From Nocardioidaceae bacterium (GTDB lineage: Bacteria; Actinomycetota; Actinomycetes; Propionibacteriales; Nocardioidaceae): a DNA stretch of 64,000 nt. Every line of letters begins with the position of its first letter. Position 1 is the stretch's first letter. The DNA lies in NCBI GenBank assembly GCA_025980475.1, contig JAICXL010000003.1, forward strand, positions 23,289-87,288, given 5' to 3'. Below are positions 15,588 through 24,084 of this stretch, one piece after another. Made by a program: the position numbers and the translations under genes. Below the pieces are notes generated by a model. That model was not told the DNA's origin. It made no database searches and saw only the letters and a list, made by a program, of their open reading frames with translations.

Positions 15588-16550
15588 ATGCACGCGGAGA
15601 ACCCCACCGCCCGGGCGCTGCTGGCCCTGGAGGTCCTCCAGGGCTCGCCCGGGATCACTGCGGAGCGGCTCGCCGACCGGCTCGGCGTCTCGGAGCGGGC
15701 GGCGCGGCGGTATGTGGGCACCCTGCGCGAGGCCGGCATCCCGATCGACTCGGTGCGCGGCCCGTACGGCGGCTACCGCCTCGGCCGTGGCGTCCGGCTG
15801 CCCCCGCTCGTGTTCGACTCCACCGAGGCCCTCGGCCTGGTGATGGCGGTGCTCGACGGGCACCACGACGCGGGAGATCCCAGCGACCCGGTCGGTAGTG
15901 CGCTCGGCAAGCTGATGCGCGCCCTGCCCGAGCCGGTGGTGGCCCAGGCAGAGGCGGTGCGTCGTACGACCTCCCCCGCGCCCGACCGCAGCGCGGCACG
16001 GCCCGAGCCGGCCACCACAGCCGCCCTGGTCGAGGCGTGCACGTCACGGCGCCGGGTGCGGCTCGACTACCGCTCCGAGGCCGGCTCCGAGTGGCTGATG
16101 GACGTCGACCCGTGGGCGGTCGTCGTGCGACACGGCCGGTGGTACCTGCTGTGCCGCTCGTGCCAGGCCGACGCCCGACGCGCCTACCGGGTCGACCGGG
16201 TCCGCTCCGTCGAGCTGCTCGACGACGCCTTCACCCCACCTGCCGGCCTGGACCCGGTCGCCACGCTCGACGAGCACCTCGCCAGCGGCTGGGAGTACGA
16301 CACCGAGGTGGTCATCGACGCGCCCCTCGAGGCGGTGGCCAGGTGCGTGCCGAGGACGCTGGGTCGGCTCTCAGCGGTCGGCCCGCAGACCACGCAGCTG
16401 ACCGGCAGCACCAGCAACCCAAGGTGGTACGCCGAGTGCCTGGCCGCCGTCCCGGTGCCCTACCGGATCGTGCGCTGCGCCGAGCTGCGGGAGGCGGCCC
16501 GGGCCATCGGCCAGCGGTTGCTCGATGCCGCTGCCGCTGCCGAGCGATAG
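15588..16550 (+). CDS. HTH-WYL-domain transcriptional regulator
   Basis: A 320-aa YafY-type regulator. The N-terminal HTH_11 (ARALLALEVLQGSPGITAER, LGVSERAARRYVGTL) and wing GPYGGYRLG are followed by a WYL ligand domain (RRRVRLDYRS, VDPWAVVVRHGRWYLLCR), then a C-terminal extension. It likely controls itself and the divergent dinB/dienelactone operon through the palindrome between them. The start is ATG 15588 (MHAENPTAR) with CATTCT 7 nt upstream, preferred to the TTG at 15582 two codons earlier. Confidence 0.9.
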   Translation: MHAENPTARALLALEVLQGSPGITAERLADRLGVSERAARRYVGTLREAGIPIDSVRGPYGGYRLGRGVRLPPLVFDSTEALGLVMAVLDGHHDAGDPSDPVGSALGKLMRALPEPVVAQAEAVRRTTSPAPDRSAARPEPATTAALVEACTSRRRVRLDYRSEAGSEWLMDVDPWAVVVRHGRWYLLCRSCQADARRAYRVDRVRSVELLDDAFTPPAGLDPVATLDEHLASGWEYDTEVVIDAPLEAVARCVPRTLGRLSAVGPQTTQLTGSTSNPRWYAECLAAVPVPYRIVRCAELREAARAIGQRLLDAAAAAER

Positions 16551-16556
16551 CGCTCG
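16541..16556. terminator. Short hairpin between convergent WYL gene and dnaB
   Basis: CGAGCG-ATAG-CGCTCG forms a 6-bp GC stem with a 4-nt loop containing the TAG stop of the WYL gene. It lies in the 13-bp gap between the convergent stops and could serve both directions. There is no U-run, so terminator function is uncertain. Confidence 0.35.
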
Positions 16557-16563
16557 TCTCCGC

Positions 16564-17976
16564 TCAGTGGGCCATGTCGACGAACCGGCTGTAGTGGCCC
16601 TGGAAGAGCACGGTCACGTCGCGGGTGGGACCGTTGCGGTGCTTGGCCACGATGATGTCCGCCTCGCCGGGACGGGCCGACTCCTTCTCGTAGGCGTCGT
16701 CGCGGTGCAGCAGCATCACGATGTCGGCGTCCTGCTCCAGGCTGCCGGACTCGCGCAGATCAGACATCATCGGCCTCTTGTCCGAGCGCTGCTCGGGCCC
16801 CCGGTTGAGCTGCGAGAGCGCGACAACCGGAACCTCGAGCTCCTTGGCGAGCAGCTTCATCTGCCGGGAGAACTCCGAGACCTCGATCTGGCGGGACTCG
16901 ACCCTGCGTCCCGACGTCATCAGCTGCAGGTAGTCGACCACGATCAGCCTCAGGTCGTGGCGCTGCTTCAACCGGCGCGCCTTGGCCCGGATCTCCATCA
17001 TCGTCATGTTGGGGCTGTCGTCGATGAACAGCGGCGCGCCGGAGACCTCGCCCATCTTGCGGGCCAGCTTGGTCCAGTCGTCGTCGGTCATCGGGCCGTT
17101 GCGGATGTGGTTGAGCGGGATCTTCGCCTCGGCCGAGAGCAGCCGCATGGTGATCTCGGACTTGGTCATCTCCAGGCTGAAGATCACCGAGGTCATGTTG
17201 TTGTGGATCGACGCCGCCCGGCACAGGTCCAGCCCGAGGGTGGACTTGCCCATCGCCGGCCGGGCCGCCACGATCACCATCTGCCCGCCGTGCAGGCCGT
17301 TGGTGAGCTCGTCGAGGTCGGCGAAGCCCGTCGGGACACCGACCAGCTGGCCGTCCCGGTTGGAGATCGCCTCGATCTCGTCGAGGGTCGACTCCATGAT
17401 CTCCGACAGCGCCGTGTAGTCCTCCGCCTGCCGCTTCTCGGTGATCGCGTAGATCTCGGCCTGGGCCCGGTCGACGGTGTCGTCGACCTGGCCCTCACCG
17501 GCATAGCCCATCTGCGCGATCTTCGTGCCCGCGTCGACCAGCCTGCGCAGGATCGCCTTCTCGCGCACGATGGAGGCGTAGTAGCCGGCGTTGGCGGCGA
17601 TCGGCACGCTGGCCGAGAGGGTGTGCAGGTAGGGCGCCCCGCCGACCCGCTCGAGCACCCCGCGGCGCTGCAGCTCGGCCGCCACCGTGACCGGGTCGGC
17701 CGGCTCGCCGCGGCCGTAGAGGTCGACGATCGCGTCATAGATCGTCTCGTGCGCCGGGCGGTAGAAGTCCGGGCCCTTGACCTGCTCGTTGACGTCGGCG
17801 ATCGCGTCCTTGCTGATCAGCATCGAGCCGATGACGCTCTGCTCCGCGTCGGAGTCCTGCGGCGGCATCCGGCCGCCCCAGTGCTCCTGGCTGCCGGCCT
17901 CCGGCCCGAAGTCGTACGCCGCTCCCCCGTCGTCTCGCCAGCCCTGGTCGGTCTGGCTCGACTCGGTCATGCTCAT
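16564..17976 (-). CDS. dnaB: Replicative DNA helicase
   Basis: A 470-aa hexameric fork helicase. The N-terminal DnaB domain (PPQDSDAEQSVIGSMLI) precedes a RecA-like core with Walker A ARPAMGKST, Walker B LIVVDYLQLM and the DnaB segments SLEMTKSEI and SQLNRGPEQR. No intein interrupts the Walker A or other intein-prone sites. A second in-frame ATG lies at 17970 (MTESSQ). The leader is long: TAGCGT (reverse strand, 18062-18067) is a probable -10, giving an approximately 80-nt 5' UTR, and the region upstream contains DnaA-box-like sites. Confidence 0.97.
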   Translation of the reverse strand: MSMTESSQTDQGWRDDGGAAYDFGPEAGSQEHWGGRMPPQDSDAEQSVIGSMLISKDAIADVNEQVKGPDFYRPAHETIYDAIVDLYGRGEPADPVTVAAELQRRGVLERVGGAPYLHTLSASVPIAANAGYYASIVREKAILRRLVDAGTKIAQMGYAGEGQVDDTVDRAQAEIYAITEKRQAEDYTALSEIMESTLDEIEAISNRDGQLVGVPTGFADLDELTNGLHGGQMVIVAARPAMGKSTLGLDLCRAASIHNNMTSVIFSLEMTKSEITMRLLSAEAKIPLNHIRNGPMTDDDWTKLARKMGEVSGAPLFIDDSPNMTMMEIRAKARRLKQRHDLRLIVVDYLQLMTSGRRVESRQIEVSEFSRQMKLLAKELEVPVVALSQLNRGPEQRSDKRPMMSDLRESGSLEQDADIVMLLHRDDAYEKESARPGEADIIVAKHRNGPTRDVTVLFQGHYSRFVDMAH

Positions 17977-18408
17977 CGGTTGGCCGCCTTCCCCGCCGTC
18001 GTCGCACCCACTGCCGGGCGCGGTCCTGCAGCCCGGTGTCGCTGCCTGACCTCACCCGGTCACGCTAGGGCCGAGCACCCCCAACGCCGCCGAACCGCCT
18101 TCCGCCCGGTGGACACTAAGCCCGGAACCGGCGGTCACCAAGCGCCGAATCCACAGCCCCCTGTGGACAACTCGGAGGTCGGTGTGGAACACGCCGACGT
18201 AGGTGTGCACAGCCTGTAGACACCGCTGTGGACGGTGAAATCGGATCAGTCGCCATCCCGACGCTGACCTGCGGAAACGCCGCGTACCCGGGTGTGGAGC
18301 GAAGAAAGTTAGACCACCCGGTGACCACCGTCCCGGCATCTGGGACGGGCCCGGTCTGTTTGTCGACAAAGGCCCGCGACTTGGCGGAATCCCCAGATTC
18401 CCGAGGTT
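17977..18408. promoter_or_regulatory. dnaB upstream region with DnaA-box-like sites and a TTTGTCGACAAA palindrome
   Basis: This 430-bp gap has no credible gene. It contains a perfect actinobacterial DnaA box TGTGGACAA (18162-18170), an opposed TCCACAG a few bases before it, TGTGGACGG near 18230, and TTATGCACA at the right end. The 12-bp palindrome TTTGTCGACAAA lies at 18359-18370; an extended 14-bp version recurs between plsC and parB. DnaA may therefore regulate dnaB or bind here as a secondary site; that is inference. Confidence 0.55.
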
Positions 18409-19284
18409 ATGCACAGGTATGTTGACCGGTTCAGGCTCGCCCGCGTGCAGGGAGTCGGGCAACACCGCCACGGGCTCGACCGGGAGATCCTCCGGCTCGC
18501 CGTGCCCGCCTTCCTCGCCCTGGTCGCCGAGCCGCTCTACCTCCTCGCCGACTCCGCCATCGTCGGCCGCCTGGGCATCGACGGGATCTGGCTGGCCGTG
18601 CTCATCGGCGCGGCCGCCACCGCGCTCGGCATCCCGCTGACCCGGTGGCTGGTCGGCCTCTACCGCCCCGGCAGCAGTGTCGCCGACCAGGCCGCGTCGT
18701 ACCTCCACGTCGGGTGGCTCGGCAATGCTCCTGGTCTACGGCCTGGCCGGCCTGCCCGCGCTCGGCATCCGCGGCTCCGCCCTGGGCACCGTGGTCGCCC
18801 AGACGGGCACCGCGGTCGCCCTGCTGGCCGTCGTGGTGCGGGCGGCCCGAGCACACCGGGTGCCGCTGCTCCCCGACCCGGCCGGGATCCGCAGCGCGGG
18901 CGGCGCCGGGGTCCCGCTGCTGCTGCGCACGGTCACCCTGCGCGGGTAGCGGCCGGCCGGGACCCGTGCGGTGACCCGCCGGATGCTGCGCTGGGGGCTG
19001 CTCAGCGGCGTCGTCACCGGTGCGGGACTGGCGGTCCTGGCACCCTTCCTCGGCGGCCTGTTCACCTGCGCGTCCAGGCGCTGCTGCTGCCCGTGCTGCT
19101 GGCCTTCGCGCCGGCTGCCTGGGCAGCGACGGGTCTCGCGACCGGCCCCGCCACTGGGCCCACCACTGGGCCCGCCTCCCTCGTCCTGCTCTGGGTGGCC
19201 TTCGGGGTCGCCTTCATGGGCGGCCGCGCGATGGTGCTGCTGCTGCGCGAGCGCTCCGACGGCTGGCTGCGCGTCGGCGCCTGA
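18409..19284 (+). pseudogene. MATE (DinF-type) efflux transporter, broken by several internal deletions
   Basis: Recognisable MATE pieces occur in the right order but in different frames and with missing blocks. DREILRLAVPAFLALVAEPL and ADSAIVGRLG run straight into IDGIWLAVLIGAAA, about 45 residues being absent. Then YLHVGWLG jumps in another frame to LLVYGLAGLP, SALGTVVAQTGTAVAL, PLLLRTVTLRG and a stop. TRRMLRWGLLSGVVTGAGLA follows, and the last frame ends WVAFGVAFMGGRAMVLLLRE. Intact relatives have about 440 aa; about 290 codons remain. Surviving segments are well conserved, so the damage is recent or partly a sequencing artefact. Confidence 0.85.
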
Positions 19285-19285
19285 G

Positions 19286-19780
19286 TCAGCGGTCGACCGG
19301 GATCGGCCGCATCGCCTCGGCCACCGCGACGACGGCGAAGAGCACGACGGTGATGACGTGCACCGAGGTGCACCACAGGCAGATCCGGTCGATCCTGAAC
19401 AGCTCGGCATAGACGAGCCACAGCACCATCAGCACCCCGGCGCCGAGGGAGACCAACCGCAGCAGGTCGACCCCGCGGGAGCGGCCCCACAGCTGGGGCA
19501 GGCACAGCAGCGTGATGCCGATGTAGAACAGCAGGCCGATCAGGGCGACCGGGACGCCCGCGATGGCGGCGTACTGGCTCTTGGTCACCGCGCCGCAGTT
19601 GACGATTCCGTTCTCCGAGCAGGCCAGCGTCGTCGAGCCGGTGAAGTGCTCGTAGGTGAGGTACGCCGAGACACCCAGCCCCAGCACGGCGAGTACGAGC
19701 GAGGCCGGCCGCACCCAGGCGGGAGGCCAGCCCACCGCCTTCATCGCAGCGGCCGGAGACGCGTTGCGGGCGGTGCTCAT
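19286..19780 (-). CDS. Vitamin K epoxide reductase (VKOR) family membrane protein
   Basis: A 164-aa four-helix membrane protein that reoxidises a DsbA-like partner using quinone. It shows the loop cysteines in ACSENGIVNC and the active-site CLWC before the last helix (VHVITVVLFAVVAVAEA). The ATG at 19780 overlaps the stop of the DUF929 thiol protein (ATGA), so the two are co-translated, consistent with a disulfide-forming pair outside the membrane. The 3' end abuts the MATE pseudogene tail. Confidence 0.93.
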   Translation of the reverse strand: MSTARNASPAAAMKAVGWPPAWVRPASLVLAVLGLGVSAYLTYEHFTGSTTLACSENGIVNCGAVTKSQYAAIAGVPVALIGLLFYIGITLLCLPQLWGRSRGVDLLRLVSLGAGVLMVLWLVYAELFRIDRICLWCTSVHVITVVLFAVVAVAEAMRPIPVDR

Positions 19781-20685
19781 GACGCCGGCTGCAGCTTCGA
19801 GGCCGCTGCCTGAACACCGGTGGCGGAGCAGACGTTGGCGGGCTTGTTGCCGGTCAGCCTGCAGACGGCGGCGGTGATGGTGTTGGCCGAGCCGTCGACG
19901 GCCTTGGCCACGTCGCTGCTCGGGTCGTGCATCGCCTTGGCGACCTGGGCGTGCGTCAGGCCCTTCAGCACACCCGGGTCGTAGCTCGCCCCGCTGCTGA
20001 GGAACTTGCCGCCGAAGTAGATGAACGGGATCGGCGGCTGCCCCGGCTGGGCGCCGGGGACGTAGGGCTCGACGCCGTACTTGTTGAGGATCTTCTTGTC
20101 GGCCGACGGCAGGCTGTCCAGCGGCTGCTGGTTGCGGTCGGTGGTCTCGTAGCCGGCGAAGGCGACGTAGTCGCTGGAGTAGCTCGCGCCGTGGAACGAC
20201 AGCGTCGGGGTGTTCGGGAAGACGTCGGTGGACGAGGAGCTGGTCAGCCCGACGTTCGACCAGGTGCCGAACCGGGAGAGGGCCGCGACCACGGCCCAGC
20301 GCTCAGCCGCGCAGTAGGGGCAGAACTCGCCCCCGACGTAGAGGATCTTCGGCTTGCCGTTCTCGGTCAGGGAGGTGCCGTTGATGCCCTTCGGGGGGTT
20401 GCTGACCGAGCCCGCCCCGATCTTGGCGAAGACGCCGGCCGGCACACTGGTGACCTTGCCGACCACGCGGCCGGCCCCGGCGTCGGAGACCGCAGCGCCG
20501 TTGTCGCTGTTGCCGGTGCCGAGCTTGATGCCGACCATGATCAGCACGATCACGATGATCACCCCGACGGCGCCGAGGCTGCCGATCACCCGGGCGCGGC
20601 GGCGTCGCTCGGCAGCCTTCAGCTGCGCCAGCTTGGCCTGGCGGGCATTGTCGGCACGCCTCTGCTTGGCGGTGCGTTGAGCCAT
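19777..20685 (-). CDS. DUF929-family membrane-anchored thiol-disulfide protein
   Basis: A 302-aa protein. A basic N-terminus (RRADNARQAKLAQLKAAERR) precedes one TM helix (VIIVIVLIMVGIKLG), then an extracellular thioredoxin-like DUF929 domain with the active-site motif GGEFCPYCAAERW. A second cysteine pair lies near the C-terminus (AVCRLTG, ANVCSATG). It likely acts as the DsbA-like donor to exported proteins, recycled by the overlapping VKOR gene. ATG 20685 has GGAGGA upstream; the 31 earlier ORF codons are rejected. Confidence 0.85.
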   Translation of the reverse strand: MAQRTAKQRRADNARQAKLAQLKAAERRRRARVIGSLGAVGVIIVIVLIMVGIKLGTGNSDNGAAVSDAGAGRVVGKVTSVPAGVFAKIGAGSVSNPPKGINGTSLTENGKPKILYVGGEFCPYCAAERWAVVAALSRFGTWSNVGLTSSSSTDVFPNTPTLSFHGASYSSDYVAFAGYETTDRNQQPLDSLPSADKKILNKYGVEPYVPGAQPGQPPIPFIYFGGKFLSSGASYDPGVLKGLTHAQVAKAMHDPSSDVAKAVDGSANTITAAVCRLTGNKPANVCSATGVQAAASKLQPAS

Positions 20686-20795
20686 TGGTGTCCTCCTCCT
20701 GCGCCCCAAGGCTAGCGAGAGCCTAGACAGGCACCATGTGGAACCGCTGAGAGGCGTCCGGATCACCCCTGCCGCCAAGCCCTACGCTTGCCGCC

Positions 20796-21368
20796 GTGAC
20801 GCCGCTGCAGAGGATCGCCCTGGGTCTGGTGGTGGTCTTCGGCTCCGCGACGTTCCCCGCGCACCCGCAGCCGGCCTGGCACACCTGGGACGCGCTGCCC
20901 GACCCACTCGGCTGGGCGCTCGTCGTCGCCGGCCTCGTGCCGCTGCGCCACCTGCACCCGTCGTTCACCACCCCGCTCGCGCTGGCCGTCCTCGCCGGAC
21001 TGGTCAGCGTGCCGCTGTGGTTCCCGCAGCTGCGGATGCACCTGGACGCGTCCGGGAGCTGGGCGGCCAGCCTGCCGCAGGCGGTGTGCTGCCTCCTGCT
21101 GGCCCGCGAGATCGCCGCGGTCGGAGCGGTCCAGCACCCGCCGGACCGCTACCTCGCCCAGCGGTTCGGGCTGCTCGGCTGGGCATTCGCGGTGGTCGCC
21201 GTCCTCCCCGCGGTGGTGCTGGGGGCGCACCTGACAGCACTGCAGAGCACGACGCTGACCTTCTCGATGCTGTTCAACGTCGCGCTGGTGTGGCACCTCT
21301 TCATGGCGCACCGGCGCCCGGCCCTCTGCGGACCGGGGCCCCGGGAGATCCGGCCCAGGAAGGGCTAG
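20796..21368 (+). CDS. Hypothetical integral membrane protein
   Basis: A 190-aa protein not recognised as a named family. Four to five hydrophobic helices are visible (IALGLVVVFGSATF, LGWALVVAGLVPL, PLALAVLAGLVSVPLWF, AVCCLLLAREIAAVG, LLGWAFAVVAVLPAVVLGA, TFSMLFNVALVWHLFMA), ending in a basic tail. Related actinobacterial genes often sit beside rplI. The GTG start at 20796 has TACGCT 7 nt upstream, indicating leaderless expression. It converges with rplI with a 12-bp gap. Confidence 0.8.
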   Translation: MTPLQRIALGLVVVFGSATFPAHPQPAWHTWDALPDPLGWALVVAGLVPLRHLHPSFTTPLALAVLAGLVSVPLWFPQLRMHLDASGSWAASLPQAVCCLLLAREIAAVGAVQHPPDRYLAQRFGLLGWAFAVVAVLPAVVLGAHLTALQSTTLTFSMLFNVALVWHLFMAHRRPALCGPGPREIRPRKG

Positions 21369-21380
21369 ACCCAGAAAGAG

Positions 21381-21824
21381 TCAGGCCGAGACGACGTTGA
21401 GGCTGACCGTTGCCTCCACGTCGTCGTGCACCTTGACCTTGACCGTGTGCGCTCCGAGCGACTTGATCGGGTTGTCGACGATGATCGTGCGCCGGTCGAC
21501 GGTGGCGCCGCCCTCGCCGATGGCCTCGGCGATGTCCGCCGGCGTGACCGCACCGAAGAGCCGGCCGCCCTGTCCGGACCGGACCTTGACGTTGAAGGTG
21601 GAGCCCTCGAGCTGCGCCTTCACCTGGCTGGCCTGGTCGGCGTCGCGGACCGCGCGGGAGTTGCGGGCCTTCTTGATCGCGTCGATGGTGGACTGGCCAC
21701 CCTTGGTCCAGCGGATCCCGAGGCCACGAGGCACGAGGTAGTTGCGGCCGTAGCCGTCCTTGACCTCGACCACGTCGCCCGGGGCGCCGAGCCCGGTGAC
21801 CTCCTGGGTCAGGATGAGCTTCAT
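21381..21824 (-). CDS. rplI: 50S ribosomal protein L9
   Basis: 147 aa, the usual length. The N-terminal L9 signature [20 protein letters not shown] and [13 protein letters not shown] (rRNA-binding lobe) is joined by the long helix ([15 protein letters not shown]) to the C-terminal lobe ([17 protein letters not shown]). Last gene of the rpsF-ssb-rpsR-rplI operon, 17 bp after rpsR, with an AAGGA ribosome site. Confidence 0.98.
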   Translation of the reverse strand: MKLILTQEVTGLGAPGDVVEVKDGYGRNYLVPRGLGIRWTKGGQSTIDAIKKARNSRAVRDADQASQVKAQLEGSTFNVKVRSGQGGRLFGAVTPADIAEAIGEGGATVDRRTIIVDNPIKSLGAHTVKVKVHDDVEATVSLNVVSA

Positions 21825-21841
21825 CGCGGGAGAGTCCTTCC

Positions 21842-22078
21842 TCAGCGAGCCGTGGACGTGTAGGGCAGCAGCGCCACCTCACGGGCGTTCTTGACCGCGA
21901 CGGCGACGTCGCGCTGGTGCTGGACGCAGTTGCCGGTCACCCGACGAGCGCGGATCTTGCCGCGGTCGGAGATGAACTTGCGCAACAGGTTGGTGTCCTT
22001 GTAGTCGACGTAGGTCACCTTGTCCTTGCAGAACTGGCAGACCTTCTTCTTCGGCTTGCGGATCACTGCCTTGGCCAT
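21842..22078 (-). CDS. rpsR: 30S ribosomal protein S18
   Basis: 78 aa. Shows the S18 core [20 protein letters not shown] and [20 protein letters not shown]. The CxxC pair (CQFC) plus the later Cys (GNC) marks a C+ (zinc-binding type) S18 paralog. Within the rpsF-ssb-rpsR-rplI operon; it binds next to S6 in the small subunit. Confidence 0.98.
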   Translation of the reverse strand: MAKAVIRKPKKKVCQFCKDKVTYVDYKDTNLLRKFISDRGKIRARRVTGNCVQHQRDVAVAVKNAREVALLPYTSTAR

Positions 22079-22153
22079 TGTGGTGCTCCCTTTCAGCGAG
22101 CCCGGTCCCTGCAGTCATGGGGGCCGGAATGGTTGGGATGGACGGGGGGTGGA

Positions 22154-22735
22154 TCAGAACGGGGGCTCGTCGGTGGCGCCCGGCGTCGCCCAGGGGTCCT
22201 GCTGGGGCTGGCCCTGTGGGGCCCCCTGGGGGGCCTGGGGGGCGCCGCCCTGCTGGCCGCCCCAGGCGCCGCCGCCCTGCGTGGAGCCCGTCGCCCACGG
22301 GTCGTCGCCACCGGCACCGCCACCCGGACCACCAGCGGGCGCCCCGCCGGAGTAGCCGCCCCCACCGCTGCGGGTGGCCTTGGTGACCTTGGCGGTGGCG
22401 TACTTCAGGCTGGGGCCGACCTCGTCGACGTCGAGCTCCATGACCGTGCGCTTCTCACCCTCACGGGTCTCATAGCTGCGGGACTTGAGTCGGCCCTGCG
22501 CCACGACCCTGGTCCCCTTGGTGAGCGACTCGGCGACGTTCTCGGCCGCCTGCCGCCAGATCGAGCAGTTGAGGAAGAGCGTGTCGCCGTCCTTCCACTC
22601 GTTGCTCTGCTTGTCGAAGGTGCGCGGGGTGGACGCGATCGTGAAGTTCGCGACCGCCGCGCCCGACGGGGTGAATCGGAGCTCCGGGTCACCGGTCAGG
22701 TTGCCGATGACGGTGATGATGGTCTCGCCGGCCAT
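22154..22735 (-). CDS. ssb: Single-stranded DNA-binding protein
   Basis: 193 aa. The OB-fold domain (about residues 1-115: [52 protein letters not shown]) is followed by a Gly/Gln/Pro-rich linker and the acidic C-terminal tip DEPPF that docks partner proteins. The ATG is at 22735; the longer 317-codon ORF fuses an rpsF shadow and is wrong. Located between rpsF and rpsR, as usual in bacteria. Confidence 0.98.
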   Translation of the reverse strand: MAGETIITVIGNLTGDPELRFTPSGAAVANFTIASTPRTFDKQSNEWKDGDTLFLNCSIWRQAAENVAESLTKGTRVVAQGRLKSRSYETREGEKRTVMELDVDEVGPSLKYATAKVTKATRSGGGGYSGGAPAGGPGGGAGGDDPWATGSTQGGGAWGGQQGGAPQAPQGAPQGQPQQDPWATPGATDEPPF

Positions 22736-22781
22736 GCTGATCCTCCCTTGGATCTTGCCCTGGATCGGGTAGGTGTCGACG

Positions 22782-23072
22782 TCAGCGGACGTCGGGGCGG
22801 ATGACCTTAGTGCGCAGCACCGACTCATTGAGGCCGAGCTGTCGGTCGAGCTCCTTGACGGTGGCTGGCTCGGCCTGCAGCGAGACGACCGCGTAGATGC
22901 CCTCGGCGTTCTTCTCGATCTCGTAGGCGAGCCGGCGGCGGCCCCAGATGTCGATGTTGTCGATGCTGCCTCCGTCGTTGCGCACGACGTTGAGGTAGGT
23001 GTCGAGTGACGGGGCGACCGTGCGCTCTTCGAGGTCAGGGTCGAGGATGACCATGAGTTCATAGGCACGCAT
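22782..23072 (-). CDS. rpsF: 30S ribosomal protein S6
   Basis: 96 aa. The S6 fold is recognisable from [39 protein letters not shown] and [18 protein letters not shown]. First gene of the operon, with a GGAGGTGGAGA ribosome site before the ATG at 23072. Confidence 0.98.
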   Translation of the reverse strand: MRAYELMVILDPDLEERTVAPSLDTYLNVVRNDGGSIDNIDIWGRRRLAYEIEKNAEGIYAVVSLQAEPATVKELDRQLGLNESVLRTKVIRPDVR

Positions 23073-23235
23073 AGCGATCTCCACCTCCTTCGGACTCGGG
23101 CGGCCACGGCATCTCCGTGGCAGGAGGGCTGATGCGTTGTCGAGCTCCCACCGGAGGAGACGACGACGGGTCAGCATAGCCCGGGTCGGGCCAGCCCGCG
23201 AAATCGTCCTGCCACGGGTCACTAGGGTGGGCCGC

Positions 23236-24036
23236 ATGGTGAGCCAGCTGACGCTCGGTGCCCATGTCGACCAGGCCGACCCGGTCGCGGAGGCGGCGGC
23301 GCGCGGGGCCGACCACGTGCAGTTCTTCCTCGGGGACCCGCAGGGGTACCAGGGCCCGGAGGTGAGGTACTCCGGCGGCGCGGCCGCTCTGCGCAAGGAC
23401 GCCGAGGCTGCCGGGGTCGGGCTCTACGTGCACGCGCCCTACGTCATCAACGTGGCGACCACCAACAACCGGATCCGCATCCCCAGCCGCAAGCTGCTGC
23501 AGCAACACGTCGACGCTGCCGCAGAGATCGGCGCCCGCGGACTGATCGTCCACGGCGGCCACGTCAACAAGGCCGACGATCCGCAGGTCGGGTTCGACAA
23601 CTGGCGCAAGGCGGTCCAGGCCACCGACCTGAAGCTGCCGCTGCTGATCGAGAACACCGCCGGCGGCGACAACGCGATGACCCGGCAGCTGGAGCGCATC
23701 GAGGGCGTGTGGGCGGCGATCGGGGAAGCCACCGGGCACGAGGACGTCGGCTTCTGCCTGGACACCTGCCACGCCTGGGCCAGCGGCATCGACCTCGCCA
23801 CGATCGTCGAGGCGATCCGGGCCATCACCGGCCGGATCGACCTGGTGCACGCCAACGACAGCCGCGACGCGGCCGGCTCCGGCGCAGACCGGCACACCAG
23901 CCTCGGCGGAGGGCAGGTCGACCCTGACCTCCTCGCCGGGGTGATCCGCGACGCCGGTGCGCCCGTGGTCTGCGAAACGCCGGGCGGCGCCGACGCACAC
24001 CGCGCCGACTTCGCCTGGCTGCGTGAGCACGTCTGA
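23236..24036 (+). CDS. nfo: Deoxyribonuclease IV (AP endonuclease, Nfo type)
   Basis: A 266-aa TIM-barrel AP endonuclease of base-excision repair. Metal-binding and core motifs are [65 protein letters not shown] and [10 protein letters not shown]. The ATG at 23236 has TAGGGT 7 nt upstream and no ribosome site, consistent with a leaderless mRNA. It is divergent from the rpsF operon. Confidence 0.93.
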   Translation: MVSQLTLGAHVDQADPVAEAAARGADHVQFFLGDPQGYQGPEVRYSGGAAALRKDAEAAGVGLYVHAPYVINVATTNNRIRIPSRKLLQQHVDAAAEIGARGLIVHGGHVNKADDPQVGFDNWRKAVQATDLKLPLLIENTAGGDNAMTRQLERIEGVWAAIGEATGHEDVGFCLDTCHAWASGIDLATIVEAIRAITGRIDLVHANDSRDAAGSGADRHTSLGGGQVDPDLLAGVIRDAGAPVVCETPGGADAHRADFAWLREHV

Positions 24037-24084
24037 GCCACCGCTCGGCGCGTAGCCCGGGTGCCCGGCAGTCGTTGAGCAGGC

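Noticed and set aside
18052-18708. 218-codon minus ORF across the dnaB upstream gap
   Set aside because: No recognisable domain; overlaps DnaA-box-rich DNA and the MATE remnant.
22154-23107. 317-codon ORF apparently fusing a leader to ssb
   Set aside because: The N-terminal 124 codons are an out-of-frame reading of rpsF; SSB starts at MAGETIITV.
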